A stretch of 64,000 bases of DNA from Impatiens glandulifera (lineage: Eukaryota; Streptophyta; Magnoliopsida; Ericales; Balsaminaceae), in assembly GCF_907164915.1 (NCBI RefSeq), contig NC_061862.1, forward strand, positions 29,343,151 to 29,407,150, written 5' to 3'. A program made the translations under genes and the position numbers. The notes below the pieces were generated by a model that was not told where the DNA came from, did not search any database, and was given only the letters and a program-made list of their open reading frames with translations. Each line of letters opens with the position of its first letter. The stretch's first letter is position 1. This document shows positions 30,481 to 44,679 of this stretch, in pieces.

Positions 30481-33229
30481 AAAAAATGGATCGATAACTT
30501 GAACGATTTTCAGAACTTTCTTATTTGAATTTCCTTAGTTATATATACGTATAATTAAGTCTATATCTTTAGAATTTTATTAATACAGGCTTTTTCATGA
30601 CCTACTTTCAGTAAAAACAATAAGCTGGAACTGTTATATTTTTATCAATATTTGGTTGAAACAATTAAATAGAGTGTAATTCCAAGAGTTTTAACAACAA
30701 ATCTCGTACTCATTAGATCATTTAGCAAAAGTGAGATCTTATTTTAAAGTGTTATTTTTCCAAAAAATTCTTAACTTGTTTGATAAATTTTTTTTTGTTA
30801 AAGTTTAGAATATTATTATTTATGAGAGACAAATTTAGGTTAGGGTTGAGAGGTGAACTAAGTCGATCTATCCCGAACAAATTTGATATAACCCTTAATT
30901 TTTTTTTTTTAATCTCAAAATTAGACAGAAACATAGGTTGATTTATCTGTTCCATTTATAAGTTTTTCAAAAAAATTCAAAACACCCCAATTATTTTTCA
31001 AACTCGCGATCAACTTAAATTTATGTATCTTATTTTTAATGATTTGGCATAAGTTTTATCTATCTAATATTTATTAAATTGTTTATTTATTTTTTTATAC
31101 CTTTTTGGTAATGTCTTTTTAATAAAAATAAATATAATCTTTTTAAGTAAAATAAAAGGACATGGACCCATTTTAATTCTTAATTCTTAAATTTGAACTC
31201 CCGCCACACCGTCAATACTCTTGAAGAAACTAAAGGCCATTTGGACGGTTGGTTATAAAGCAAACTTTAAAGTATTATCTACATCATAAATGTTTTAATT
31301 AATATTCTTACTTATTTATTATTAAATTTAATTTTTAAATAAAAGCTTAAGATAAAACAAGATCAAAGAGCATTTGTTGATGTTTATGCATGTATTCTTT
31401 TATACTTACCTTTTATTTCAACATTGACTAATTTGGCTTCTTTTTAATTTTGTTTCTTAGTCATTTATCTTCGCTAACACTTTTTTTCTTCTTTTTAATA
31501 CAATAGATAACATTCTTAAGGTAGGCTATCATAATCTCGATGGTCAATTTTAAATTGACATAACTTAACATACTTTATTGTTTTTCATTAACATTTTATC
31601 ACCGTCTATAACTAATTTTCGTTTGGTATCATATGAAAAGAAGACTCTCATAGTCCAAAATAAATTTTTGTCTCATTTAAAATTTTCAATACTTTAACAT
31701 GATTTTGTGTAATACCAATCTTCTTGAACACCTAGTTATTTTTTTATTTAAGTAGCTAGTCAATTTTCAATGAATTTCACCATCAAGAGATTTTAATTCA
31801 AGCTTGCACCAACCCCAATATTAGTATCTCCTTCAAATGACTTTTAAAATAACTTTTCCTTCTCTATTTATCATATTTTCTCATTTAATGTTGATTTTTT
31901 TTTTTAACTAAAAATTATCGTATCAAAATTTATTTCTTTTCTACTATCTAATTAATTAATTAAAAACACTAAAATATTCTTAGACTTTTAAAAAATGAAT
32001 TTAAAATGTAAAAAACATTATAGGAGTTCAACAAATTAAAAATTCAAATAATTTAATTTTTTTATCCATAAAATCATAAATAACCCAACATCAAACAAGA
32101 TGGTATATGACTAATTATTGTTGATAAAAATTGGACTATATAGTGTGAATGAAAAATGAGACTAAAAAAATAAAATGAAAGTGACACATTTGTATGAAAA
32201 AAAATGTTAATTATAATCATGTAGAGCCAAGAAAATTTTGACTTTTGTGCACACATTTAAAATGTCGGGATGGCCAATCCTAAAGTAAATCTTTAATACA
32301 TATTTTAAGTTTTTGACTAGAAGCATTTTCCATTCAAAAGCAATTGAATGTTAGAAATATTGTCATTAAATGAACTGGATTTATTCTGGATTAGTTGCAG
32401 TTGAGACTATTTTTCTCATGAGAGCTTCAATATTTATATATGTTGCAATTTTCCATCAATCCAAACACACAAAATCTCAAATTCTTTTCACTTTTGCAAC
32501 ACAATCCCGTTTTTCTTTGTCTTCATTTGAGTTTTTTTTTATAATATTTTGTTGTATTTCTTGAGTTAATAATAGTAATTCTAAGAATTTATTAAGTTTT
32601 TTTTATCAAATGAATGAATATTACATTTATTTAAAACGTTTTAAGTGAAAAGTGACTCGTGACATTTATTCTGTTAAAAATCACTTTTGTTTCTTGAATT
32701 ATCTTAGTTGAGTTTGGTGCAGTGATTATTGATGTTATTTGAAACTAAACATTTTGTACTAATGCAATTATAATCGGTTTTTTTAAATTGTCAAAACAAA
32801 AACTGATATTTATTTTGTCATAAAAAAATGTGATTGAATTAAATAAAAAAATTTAGGTGAAAATGAGATAAAATTTTATTTTTGTGATAACATTTTAAAT
32901 CAAGCTACACAAAGTTCATTTATTAATTTTTTTTAACAAACATGATGGTGTTGATTTTTTGATTTTTTTTAAACAAATAAGTTTTCTTAAATGATTTATA
33001 AAATATTATATTATTTAAGTCGTTTAAGCACAATAAAACAAAATCTTACTGTAGGTTTCAAAAATTTCTCGGTTCGAAAGAGTTTTGTAAAATATTTTAT
33101 TTTGAAATTTATTTAAACTCGATTTGTATGTTGAAAATCTTTTATTTAAAATATTTATACAAAATGTAGTTCGACATTTTAATTATAAGAATAATTATTT
33201 TTTTATCAAATCTAAACAATCTTTTAAAT

Positions 33230-35880
33230 TTAAAATGAACAATCAACAATTTGATTAAAAGAAATCTTTATTTTAAATTAATTAAAAATAATTATTTTTT
33301 TATTAAAGAGTCGCCAATTGATTTTAAATTTAAAGTCAATAAAAATATTTGTATATATATATATAAACGTAATTTTATCATAAATTTTGTTGAGTTCGAT
33401 ATTTTGTGAAACTTGAAAGGGGTTTTCGCGTTATATTTTTTGTACCCATTAAAAACAGTCTTTAATTCATAAAATTTTGACTATTTATTTGAATACTTGG
33501 TTTATGTTTTATTTAACCAATTATTTTAAAAGTTTAGACAGGTATGTATTTTTTTTCTTGCATTTAAAATTATAAAATAATATTTAAATACTAGTACTTG
33601 CAATTAATGTCGAGAATTATTGAGGGAGATGTCTGAAAATATCAATTTAAGGTGTTATAATATAAAAATAAATTCAAACGGGCCTGTATTAAAATGTTGT
33701 TTTGTGAAAGTATTCTAAAAATATTTTAAAATCGTTTACTATTTTTTTTATTCTTTTAAAATAGTTTAGGGCTTTTAACTGTTAAAAACAATTAGGAATT
33801 AAAACCCCAAAACAAGCCCTTAGGTAGGTGCCTGGGTCGCGAATCGGGTCGGACATGTGAGTTTGGGTTAGAATTGAACCGAAGTCAATGGATTTGGACG
33901 CCGGGTCAATACGGGGATTATTTCTCAATCGTGTGCATTGATCATCGGTCGAAGATCGTGTCTAGCTGGTTTTCTCGGTTAGAAACCAAGTCAGGGTGAT
34001 TTCCTTAGTCGGGTAATAGGCGTTGGATAGATTTCTCGGTCGGGTGCAGGGAATGGTTGGTTTTTTTGGTCGAAAACTAGACCAAGGCAAAATCCTCGGT
34101 CAGACGCCAAGAACATCAACGACTGATTTTGTGATTTCGTTTGGAGCTTTCATCCTTCAATCCGAATGAATGGGAAGTTTCCCATACTCACATGCATCAT
34201 TTTTAATGTAATCACGATGGTATCAATCAATCGGGAAAAGGTCTAATTCAATCCAAGCAATTCTTGAGTAAAAAATGGGATTTCAATTTTTAAGGTTTAA
34301 TACAACATAATGTGTTTATCAATATCTTCTTATATATATTAGGATCAAATAAACCAAAATATGAACACTGTCTATTAATTTTAACCAATTCAAGAATTGA
34401 ACTTTTCCAAATTTTTAGAATTTTCGGTTTTTGGGTAAACATACCTCAAATAGATTAGAATTGATCCAAAACTATTCCTAACACCTCTTAAAAAATTGTT
34501 AGGAAACTATTCAAACAGTTGTTCTTGAGCTAGAGCTCAAGAACAAAAACCTGATTTTGAGAATTTTCAAAATTGAATTTGTTTTTTTTTTATTTAGATT
34601 GATTCATTCAAATTGTTTGGTAGAAAACTTTGAAATGATCTTAAGAATTCAAATTAAGAAAACGGATAATCAAACAATATTCGAGACTAGTCTAACTAAA
34701 ATATAAAAAAAAAAAAAATCAATTTTAATGTGTAACTTGAATTGCAATGTGAGTTAAAACTTAAAGTGAGTTGGAGAACACTCTAAAACTCTTTATGAAA
34801 CTTTGTGATGATTCAAAACAAACCTTAGAACCTTACACAAAAAAAATTAAATCTTCAAAAGTTTGAGAAAATTTTAATGACGAATATTGTGAAAAATGCA
34901 TTGGAGGCTTTGGATTCTAATCATTGCCTCGTTTTGGCAAAGGAGGGTTATTTACAGTCAACCAAAGTCGGTTGGATGATTAATTGGATCAAATTCGAGA
35001 TAAAATGGCATTAATGGCTTTGTCTGTATTCGATCATTCTCATTCAATTAGGTAATGATTGTGCATATGATCGTTGGTGAAATAATCACAGTTTTAAGTG
35101 ATCATTTTAGCATTTGAATCACTTGTTTGGTTGAGTATCGGCCGAGTTTAAATTTAAAAAAAAAAAGTTTCAATTGATGTTCATCAAGTTCGTCGCGAGA
35201 AAGAAGACAAGTCGAGGCTAAAACGTCGTCGTTTCGAGCCAAAGTGCGAATACACGTTTGGGCATAGTGTTTTGTCTTCATTAGTTAGTGTTCGGCTAAT
35301 AGCGTTGGCACGCTTTAGTGGATCTGGTGCTACGCGAAAGTGCTTGGCTTTCGTTGTAGTGGGCGACACTTTACTCCGATGTCCGTTGGATGAAGTCCCG
35401 GTGCTTATCTGATGGTTGTATGGTCTGCTGTATCTGTTTTTTATTTTCGAGTGTACTGGATGACAATCTTTTTCAAAATTTGAAGTATGTTTGAAATTGA
35501 ATTTTTTTTCACTCCTTTTTACTTAATTTTACTTTACAAAATATTTTAATAAATATAAATATTTATTTTGTCTATTTATTATTTTATTTTGTATATTTTG
35601 GTACTTTATAAATACTTAATTTTGGATTTTAATGGAAATATTGATTTCAAATTACTTATTTAATTTGATTAATTTTTTTTATAATTAATTTGGAATAAAA
35701 TAAATACAATATTTATATTAATTTTTTTTAATGTATTTTGATCTTTATTTTATTTAATTGGGATTAAATTAATACAATAATTAATTCAATTAGTTATCAA
35801 ATTTTGACCTTCATTTTAATAATTATTTAATATTTATAAATTTGAGAGATAAAATAATACTTCTTACCCTCACATTTAAA
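33230..35880 (+). repeat. Dispersed 2.6-kb non-coding repeat, copy A
   Basis: Collinear with 54160-56925. In order: an AT-rich start with GAGTCGCCAATTGATTTTA (33308), a TTTTCGCGTTATA block, a run of CTCGGTC-type motifs (33830-34110), a central part with repeated 'cttaagaacc/gaatcaaac' wording, and a GC-richer block with ACGTCGTCG and GTTGGATGACAATC-like sequence (35190-35470). It closes with an AT-rich end. There is no open frame of note; the 61-codon minus frame at 35184-35369 lies in the GC-rich block. It looks like a large non-autonomous retroelement (LARD-like), but clear LTR pairs were not found. Confidence 0.65.
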
Positions 35881-36333
35881 GAAGAAAAAAAACAAGTAAT
35901 AAATAATAAGAGATTAACCATTCAAAAAATAACTTGACTAGATATTACAATTTTGGTGTGTTGGTTAAATAATTTATGATTTTATATATAGCCTTATTTG
36001 TGAATTTGTTGTATATGATTTTTGTGATTTCAAAAATTGTGATGAGAGAATATTTTAATATAATTAGAATGGAATTAAAAGTTGAATGAATAAATTCAGC
36101 GTGTGTTGGTTGAAGGCATGGTCTGTCAGTGGTGACTGGTCGTCGGTGCTGTCAAAGAAATTAATTAAGCATTCCGGTCCCCGATTAATCATATTTTGAT
36201 CGAGATTCATGTTAAATTAATTAATTTAATTAATAATGTGAACCAAGCTAATTAAAAGAAAGAACACGTGGACATAGAATTATTATGAAAGTCATAATTA
36301 AGGCCCGACGTTTCCCGACGATACTACGTACGT

Positions 36334-36439
36334 ACTTCTCTTTTTCGTGAGATCGTACGGATACGGCCGGCGGTGCCGTACTCGGTGCCTCGGTGGTCGT
36401 CCCGTGGGACCCCACAACTTATCTTTTTCGTGAGATCTG
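36334..36439. repeat. GC-rich island bounded by a direct repeat
   Basis: CTTTTTCGTGAGATC occurs at about 36341 and 36424. Between them is a GC-rich, CG-dense block (ggccggcggtgccg). An ACGTGG box (36267) and ACGTACGTAC (36326) lie just before. Function unknown. Confidence 0.5.
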
Positions 36440-37984
36440 AAAATGACAGCATGTCTCTCATCTCTTTAGTAAATTTTAAATTATAAATAACATCTTTCTA
36501 ATTATTTTCATTCCTACTTTCATACATCATTATTATTTGTATTACGTATAATTTTATATTAACTTATTTTTTTCTAATTTATTGAATTAGAGAAAGAAAA
36601 AAATAATTACGTTTACACATAAAATAAAATATGTTTGATTTATGTTAATTTATTAAAAAAAAAATACTGTAATAAATTATTAGATCAACACTAAACGTTC
36701 AATTTATAATCTCAATCAAATGCGTCTGTAATTAACCAACTATTATTACACAATTTCATGCTCATTTATATTGATTAAGATACTTAAGAGGTTAAGACAT
36801 TTTTAAAACTCTTACAAAAAATAATATAAACAAAAACGCACAACCATCTTGCGTGAATGCCTTTATTATATGCAATGTTATATTTTTGTATGTATATTAT
36901 ACTATATTACATACAAAATATTTTTATAAATTCTTTATTTGTTAAAGAAAATTTTATAATTAATTAAATGATAAATATTTTATATATATATATATATATA
37001 TATTTATACAATAAATTATATTATGTACTTGCATTATAATACTAAAATACTTTCATATTATACTAATTTTAAAGTACATCATTAAATGACAATGCTATAT
37101 GAAGCCAACAATAATTTTTTTTTTTTTTTTTTTTGTCAAGTATACAAAATAAGTTGTTGGTAGTAGTTTACAACTTTTTAGAACTTAAAGATAAAAAAGA
37201 CATTGGGTTTCAAAAGGTAGAAAATTGAGGTCAAGCTTTAATAGAGATAAGTAAGATTAGACAAATTCATTAATTGTAACTGAGGTGAGCTTAAAATATA
37301 TTTAGAGCGGGGTAAATGTGAGTTTGCATTTTTTAAAAATTAATAAAAGCAAATAATGAATTAAATTTAAAAAAAAAATAGAAAATTAGATAGTCATGTC
37401 AACTACTTTAGGTAAAATTAAATATAAAAAAATTTCGGAATGGAATTACACAGTTACACCCACCTCAACCATAATGTATATCTGCCCATAATTAGTTTAC
37501 CCATAAGTTTAATTGTACAATATATTTGGGAGTGAATCTTTATTATGTGAAAGAGTGTTTTGAAGAGTATAGATTTGTTGTTACTCAATTAGGTTATTCA
37601 AATAATTAAAAAAATATTAAATATCTTTTCATTCCTCAAATTAATTAATTCATTAACTAAAATATTAAAAATAAATATTATATTTTAAATTATTATTTAT
37701 TATTTTATTTTTATTATCAATATCATTTAAGTCTTTTTAAAAAAAATAATAATAATAAATATTTTACCTTTTCAAAATTATCACCAATTATATTTTTTTC
37801 ACTCTTCATATTATTTCAATAACCCGGTCCATGGGGTAAGAATTTTGGCTAATATTTTTCTTAAACTAATTTATCATATTTGATCTTTATTTTATTGTTA
37901 CAAATTATATAAGAGTTTTTCATTATAAGTTGTATTTGGTGGACAACAAAGAAATCAACTTCTGTACGTTTGGAGTAAGGATAT

Positions 37985-38465
37985 TGAAATCTCGAGTCGA
38001 CTCTTAAAATTTTTACGGTTTCACATATGATTAACGAGTTTATTTTAAGTAAACTCTTAAATAGGTTAACTCTTACGATTTTAAATTTACGATAAAATTT
38101 TTTTTACGATTTTAAGAGTTTATAAATAATTTCGATTTTACAATTCTATACGATTTATTTTTTAAAAAATAAATTTTAATTAATTAAATTAAAAATTAAA
38201 GTTATTATTTATTTAAATTAATTAATTTATATAATTAATTTTGTAAATATAATTTTAATAGTGTTATTTATTTATTATTATTTTTTAATTAATTTTATAT
38301 TAAAATATATAATTTTTTAAATTTGGCTAAGTACAAAATACTTAATTATATATATAAATAATAATAATATATAATTATTATTTTTTCAAATTAAACTCTT
38401 ACGATTCAGTTAAACTCTAGATTTTACGAGTTTACAACTGTCTAACGATTTTACGCAAACCCTCG
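37985..38465. repeat. Possible MITE with ACGATTTTA-rich ends
   Basis: Both flanks carry ACTCTTACGATT, ACGAGTTTA and TTTTACG-type words, with an AT-only interior (38150-38390). This suggests a decayed foldback element; boundaries are approximate. Confidence 0.35.
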
Positions 38466-41400
38466 ATTTTGACAATTTTGATTTGGAGGGACATGAAAAA
38501 CTTTCAATATAGAGCATTGTTACATTTTATTCTACAAGTTTTCCCAAACTGATTTGGGTGAAAGATCGTGTATAGTTAAGTTTCCGTCTAAAATTTAATT
38601 TTTTTTATTGAACAATGGTTATGAAGTAAGTGTATTAATGGTGTGAAAAGAAATCAAAGTTACACTAATAATATAGTTGTACAAAAATAGACATAAATCA
38701 TCCAAAGAAATAAATAAAGTGATCTTTAATTTTTACTCTTTTTCGATTAATTTGTTGTAAAGCATTGATCACCAAATAGACATTGGAATATTATTATGAT
38801 TATTTTAACCAAACAATAATGTCTGATATTCAAAGTTATCAATATGTTCACCCAACTAAACTTTTAGATATCTATATAATATCAAAAGAATCCAAAAAAA
38901 TAAATAAAATAAAATAAAACAAACAATCTCTAGTCAGACTATGAGTTTAGTATTTAACACTTTTATACGCGGTTTCTAAGAATTTGCGGTGGACGTCCAT
39001 ACTGGTCATTAATTGTATGTATTTGGTATTATTGCCATAAATAAATAAATAAAATAATTTGACACTTTTCTCGCCTTGCCTTACGTGGTCATGAATGAGT
39101 AAATGCACTTTTCAAACATATATATTTATATTTTATAACCCTAATTTGCTGTGTTCAAACTTTCATCACATTATATAAAATTATCTATCATTTCTATTTT
39201 CAGACTTTGTTTCATCTTCTTTGGATTATAATTTTTTTAGGTTAAAAGTTGTTTTATTTAATAAACTATTAAAATATTTTTAATTTATATTTTCTTAAAG
39301 GAAAAACAATATAATTATTTTATTTTCTTATTAGTGTAAACTAAATGTTTTGAAAAGATAAATTATATGTTAACTAAATATATTTGAATGAATTTCAAGA
39401 TTACCAATTAATCTTCACAAATAAGATCATTTGATATCCGGATCTATATTATTTTAATTTACTAAATAATTAAAGTTTTCGTGTCAGTGAAAGTCAAACC
39501 TATCTATTATTTAATATTATTTTTGTCTGAGTATTTATTTTTAAATATTCAATAGCCTCTACTTAAATCATTACTTAGAAAAATAATTTTTATTTTTTTC
39601 TATGATTTTTTATGTAAGTGATCACCCACTAAAGTATTAAAATCATTCTTATTTTTATATTATTTTAAAATATTAAATATATAAATTAGTTTACTTAACT
39701 GAAAATAGTATGCCTTATAAAAATAAACTACAAAAATATTAGGAATATATACTACAAAAATTTTAATTTATATAAATTGGAATATCAAATTATGATTTAA
39801 TTATCCCCTTAAATTCAAGAAGATATTTAAATCATAATTAATTTAAAAACCTTTCTTGTACTGAAAATTTTGATGACATTTAATTAAAGTATTAGTAGTA
39901 CTATTGCACACTAAACTTTAGGTTTTAATTTATTATAGCATTGGAAGATATTATAATTAGATAAATGACTTGTAATTAGTTTTAAACAATTTTATTACTT
40001 AATTTTTGGTAAAAATAAAATAAATTAAATTAAATTAAGGTTGACAATTTAAGATTGGGATGGGATAAAAGGCTAAAAGCGTGTCCAGTGTGTATGTAAA
40101 CGAACATATGTCCAAAAGTACTAATAATAATAATAACAAAACGACGACGTTCCTATAAACAAAACCTCTCTTTTGAGTTAATGATGTGCTGGATCTGCTT
40201 TTTGCATGTTTATTATCGTAGGCAGATATTCCAATTTGCCGGCACAGATATTAATCATTTATTAATCCTAACAACTCTTTAATATAATATATTTAATATA
40301 ATATATTGACCATTTTACATACAAAAATAAATAAATTAACTTAAATTTTGATTTGATAAATTGTTAATTAGTTAAATATTTTTTTGAATTAGTTCAATTA
40401 TTACTTAAAATGTTTTAGATGTGTACAACTAATGAAAAACACTTATAAAATAATGTTTGATTTTTTTTTTTTTTAAATTCAACCCGATAGGCCATATAGT
40501 ATAGAGTTATTGAGCTAGCTAGAAAAACATAATCATTTATTTGTTTAATTGTTGACCTTACACCAACTTTCAATATTTTACCCATTTTAGATTAAGTTAT
40601 ATATAATTAATTAATAGCAAGTTACTAGCTAGCTTATATATTGAATGCCAAATTCAATATCACCAAGTTAAGGGTCAAGTCAACCTCTTTATAAAGAAAA
40701 GTAGTTGAGAAAAACATATTTGATTAAATGAAATACTATTCCTACTTGTTAAAGGCGAATTTGAAAAACAAAACAACAAATTATTACAATTTTTTTTACT
40801 TTGAATTTAAACTTGTAGAAACATAGTAAAATAGTTCTAAATATTTTATAATACATGTAGAAATATTTTACCATATATAATTAATTAAGTGGTTTAAGGC
40901 TTTTTACTACTAAACTTACTATATATATCATGATATCTCATTATAAATTCTTATCGAAAGTATATGAATTGAACGGAGAAGTTTGTCGTAAAAATCCCAA
41001 TTGTTTGAATAAATTTAGAAGAAATGACAATTGATTAATAAATTATTAAACGAGATATCAATCATTCTACAAAAACTAATAAAGAAATTTGAAACAAGGC
41101 TCAAGTAATTTTTTTTTGTCTCACTTACTTACAAGTATTATGGTTAGGTTGATGATTGTAAAAAGAATGTTTCCAAAATGAATTGTTGATAGATGAACTT
41201 AAGAAACAGATAAATGCCTTAGTTGAATTGCATGCAATGTTCTAATCTCTATGTCCAAAATGACCTAAATTTTAATATAACTATTTTATAAGTAAAATTA
41301 CTTAATAAAAACAAATCAATAGAACTTTATATGTCATAATTGTCATTGTCCACTCCTATCACCCCAAGCATTACACTCTCTATGTCTTTAGGATATTTCA

Positions 41401-41900
41401 AAATAGAAAATAGTAATCTAAATAAATAAATAAAAAAGGATAGGGTGAGGGAAGTACATTATGTGTTATCACGATTATTGACTGAAAAAAAAAAGAAAAA
41501 AAGAATATAAAAAGTGGGGTTAACTTCAATTCTATAGGTAATGCTGGTATTTCACTAGCGATGAAGTGACACATATCTCACAAAAGTGAAGTATCATCCA
41601 CTTATTTGTTGATTGTTTTCTCGTTGTACATGTGACGCTGCCTTAGTGGATACAGACAATGCTGTAATAAGAGCTGAATATCTCCGACCTCCTTAAAGTT
41701 CTGGAGTTCGAACTTGTCAGACAACAAATTATGCGTCTAATTAAATAATTAAGTATTTTTGCGGGATATGTATTTAACCCGAAAAAATTAATCGCAACAA
41801 GTGATTCTACCTATCTTTCTAATTAAAAAAAAAAGTAATTAAATAAATTTACTCAGCATAATATTTGAAATAGTATTTTTTTTTTTTTTATGTATTGAAA

Positions 41901-42595
41901 GTCTATCCCACGTGCCCTACCTAAGGTCTCTGACTAGACCCTTTCATATCCCCTATATATTAATACCAAAGCCCATGTAGACGTTAGAAACCATCTGAAA
42001 CGCAAAACCCACTCTGTAACAGCCTGAGGAAGAAGAAGAAGACTCTCTCTCTCTCTCTCTCTCTTCTTCCATTCTCTCCCCAGTTCAATCTCTAATCTCC
42101 ATTTCCATGCTCTGAGTTTCCCTTTTTTACAGAGTCTCTCTTCTTCTTCTATAAGGTAATAATAATAATAATCAAGTCTCTCCTCCTTCATTTATCCCTA
42201 TCCTTCTTTCGTCTTTGAAGCTTTTCGAGCATGTATATTCAATCTAGGAAATGGGTTTCATCAATCTGAGTTTCTTCCTATTTGGGTTTCTCTCTGTGAC
42301 ATTTAATCAAACAGTTTATATGCAGTTCTTGCATTTCATTTTCTTTACCATGTTTCAAGATTTCTAGTTCTAATTATTTGGCTCATGAAATGAGATTTAT
42401 TGTTAACATTCGTGTACTTTCTTCAATTATTATAAAGGGTATTGCTTCCCTGCCCATTCTGTCTTTGTCTCTGTCTGATCTGTCTGCTCTGCTGTGTTCA
42501 TCTGATCTGTCTTTTCTGCTTGTGTTCACACTCTATGAAATTGGATTTATTAATATACTTTTTGTTACTCAGGAACAAAGTTAAGATCTTTTCAA
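41901..42595 (+). promoter_or_regulatory. IQM gene promoter, 5' leader and leader intron
   Basis: A G-box CACGTG is at 41909-41914 and a TATATAT box at 41954-41960. A CT microsatellite (42043-42064) then falls in the transcribed leader. A 5'UTR intron runs from 42156 (AAG then GTAAT) to 42572 (TTACTCAG), and the ATG follows 23 bases later. CT-rich leaders and leader introns are common in highly expressed plant genes. The G-box suggests bZIP/bHLH control. Confidence 0.6.
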
Positions 42596-44679
42596 ATGGG
42601 GATTTCTTTGTCATGCCCATTTACCGCATACAATGCTTTGGCGAGCGTTATCGAGTCAATTGTGGGGTCAATCGGTTTTGACGACGACGAGGTTAAAACT
42701 CCCACTCACACTCGTTCAATCAGCTTCAAACGTAAAGATTCGATTCCCAAAACCGCTGTAAAACAATTAGATGATGATGGTACTGATGATATCACTGTTA
42801 ATGTTGATGAAATTGTTAAACCGAGATTGGTGGTTCCTGTTCTTGACATGACAAATCCAAGGCATGAAGCTGCTATAAAGTTACAGAAAGTATACAAAAG
42901 CTTTCGAACAAGACGAAAGCTAGCTGATTGTGCTGTCTTGATTGAGCAAAGTTGGTGGAAGTTATTGGATTTTGCAGAACTCAAGAGGAGTTCAATATCG
43001 TATTTTGATGTCGATAAACACGAATCTGCTATTTCCCGGTGGTCGAGGGCCAGAACCAGGGCTGCCAAGGTAAGAAAACCCGAAACCTAATTGAAATTAG
43101 ACTTGATTAAAATTGTTTTTTATTCACAGTTTGTTTAACATGTTACCATTGTCTTGTTCTAGGTTGGGAAAGGCTTATCCAAGAATGGTAAAGCTCAAAA
43201 ACTTGCATTACAACATTGGCTCGAGGCGGTAAGTATATATATATAATCTTGGTCTTTTTTCGACGTTTGTTGTTTCTTATGATCGAAGAATTAAAGTCTC
43301 TGTTCTTGACCAGATTGATCCGCGACACAGATACGGGCATAATCTTCATTTTTATTATGATCAATGGCTGCATTCTCAGAGCAAAGAGCCCTTCTTCTAT
43401 TGGTAAGCTTAAAAGAAATACAAAATTTCTTGAATAGAGAAGAGCATATAGATCTTATGCTGTGTTTAAATCTGCAGGCTGGATATTGGTGAAGGGAAAG
43501 AGATGAATCTTGTTGATAAGTGCCCAAGATCGAAACTTTTGCAGCAATGCATCAAATATCTTGGCCCGGTTAGTAGTTCTCGATCATGAACTGTTTTTCT
43601 TTTATTGAGTTTCCTTGGAATTGTGTAATAATTTATTTCTTGTTAACTACAGATGGAAAGGATGGCGTATGAAGTTGTAGTTAACGATGGAAAGCTACTG
43701 TATAAGCGAACCGGGGAGTTTTTGAACACTAGTGACCCCGAAGGGGCAAAATGGATATTTGTCCTCAGCACGTCGATGTCTCTATATGTCGGTCAAAAGA
43801 AGAGAGGAACGTTCCAACATTCTAGCTTCTTGGCTGGAGGAGCCGCGTCTTCTGCTGGTAGGATTGTTGTCGAGAATGGCACCTTAAAGGTATGATTGAT
43901 TGATCTATGTTGAAATGATTATGAGTATATCTTAATTCATAAAGCTTTTGAGTTTTGATTAACAAAAACTGACTTTTCTTTATGTTCTTAACAGGCGATT
44001 TGGCCTCACAGTGGTCATTATAGACCAACACCCGAAAACTTTCAAGACTTCATCTCGTTCTTGAACAAGAACAACGTAGATCTTACAAACGTCGAGGTAA
44101 ATTAATATCTATGTCGTGGTCATGTTGCGTTTTTATTTTATTTTTTGTTGTAGAGAACCTAATTCACATATTGATGATAATCAGTTGGACCCGAAAGAAG
44201 ACGAAGAATCTGTTGTCAATAAAATGAGAAGTGTTTCTACCAAGGAAGACTCGATCGATGATAAATCCATAGGCCTGCATGAGAGAAAAATGTCGGCCAT
44301 CTCGATACCAGATAAGGATGATTTGTTGGAGAATGAAGAAATGGCCGTGGCTAACCGTATTTTGGAAAGAATTAATTCGAAAGAAAAGATGGATTCGTAT
44401 GGGCAGTTAAGTAAACAATTGTCGAGAAAATGGAGTACGGGTGCTGGACCAAGAATCGGGTGTTTGAGGGTTTACCCGACCGAGCTGCAATGTCATGCTT
44501 TGGAACAAGTAAACTTGTCTCCAAGGAGAAATGACGATAATCCGATAAGATCAAACTCATCGATGGAATTCTTATCGAATAGTTACGACGAGATGAAGAA
44601 GAGTGGAGGAGAATTGTCGCGGTTAAGTTTTTCGATGCCGCACCAACCCTCTCCTTTAGGTGGTGACCGACGGTGTTAG
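42596..44679 (+). CDS. IQM: IQM-family calmodulin-binding protein, seven coding exons
   Basis: Coding exons 42596-43069, 43163-43228, 43314-43402, 43478-43568, 43653-43889, 43995-44096 and 44185-44679 join in phase to 1554 bases (517 residues). The family has one IQ motif, here [20 protein letters not shown] (about residue 97). It binds calmodulin without calcium and has a conserved core: [56 protein letters not shown] and WIFVLST. Near its end are [12 protein letters not shown] and the NNVDLTNVE segment. The Arabidopsis family has six members linked to stomatal, hormone and stress responses; I cannot say which is the orthologue. The last exon starts after AATCAG at 44184. The more pyrimidine-rich site near 44152 would give an immediate stop. 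The C-terminal 165 residues are poorly conserved, apart from a basic motif near [14 protein letters not shown] that is typical of the family. Confidence 0.92.

Larger units (their letters stand above)
27561..33229. other. Long AT-rich intergenic region
   Basis: No gene is supported. There is a (TA)n tract at 30012-30054 and a possible element with GGTTCGACCG/CAACCGGTGG ends at about 29770-30480. Short open frames at 30752-30955 (minus), 32074-32256 (minus) and 32370-32564 (plus) are low-complexity or hydrophobic by AT bias and show no domain. Confidence 0.5.
35881..41900. other. AT-rich intergenic region left of the IQM gene
   Basis: No gene is seen. Notable spots: a GC-rich island (36300-36435) with a direct repeat, (TA)n at 36981-37000, poly-T at 37116-37134, and an ACGATTTTA/ACTCTTAC-rich foldback-like segment at about 37985-38465. 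Confidence 0.5.

Noticed and set aside
41934..42191. An 85-codon minus-strand frame with Glu/Arg runs
   Set aside because: It is the reverse of the CT-microsatellite leader of the IQM gene.
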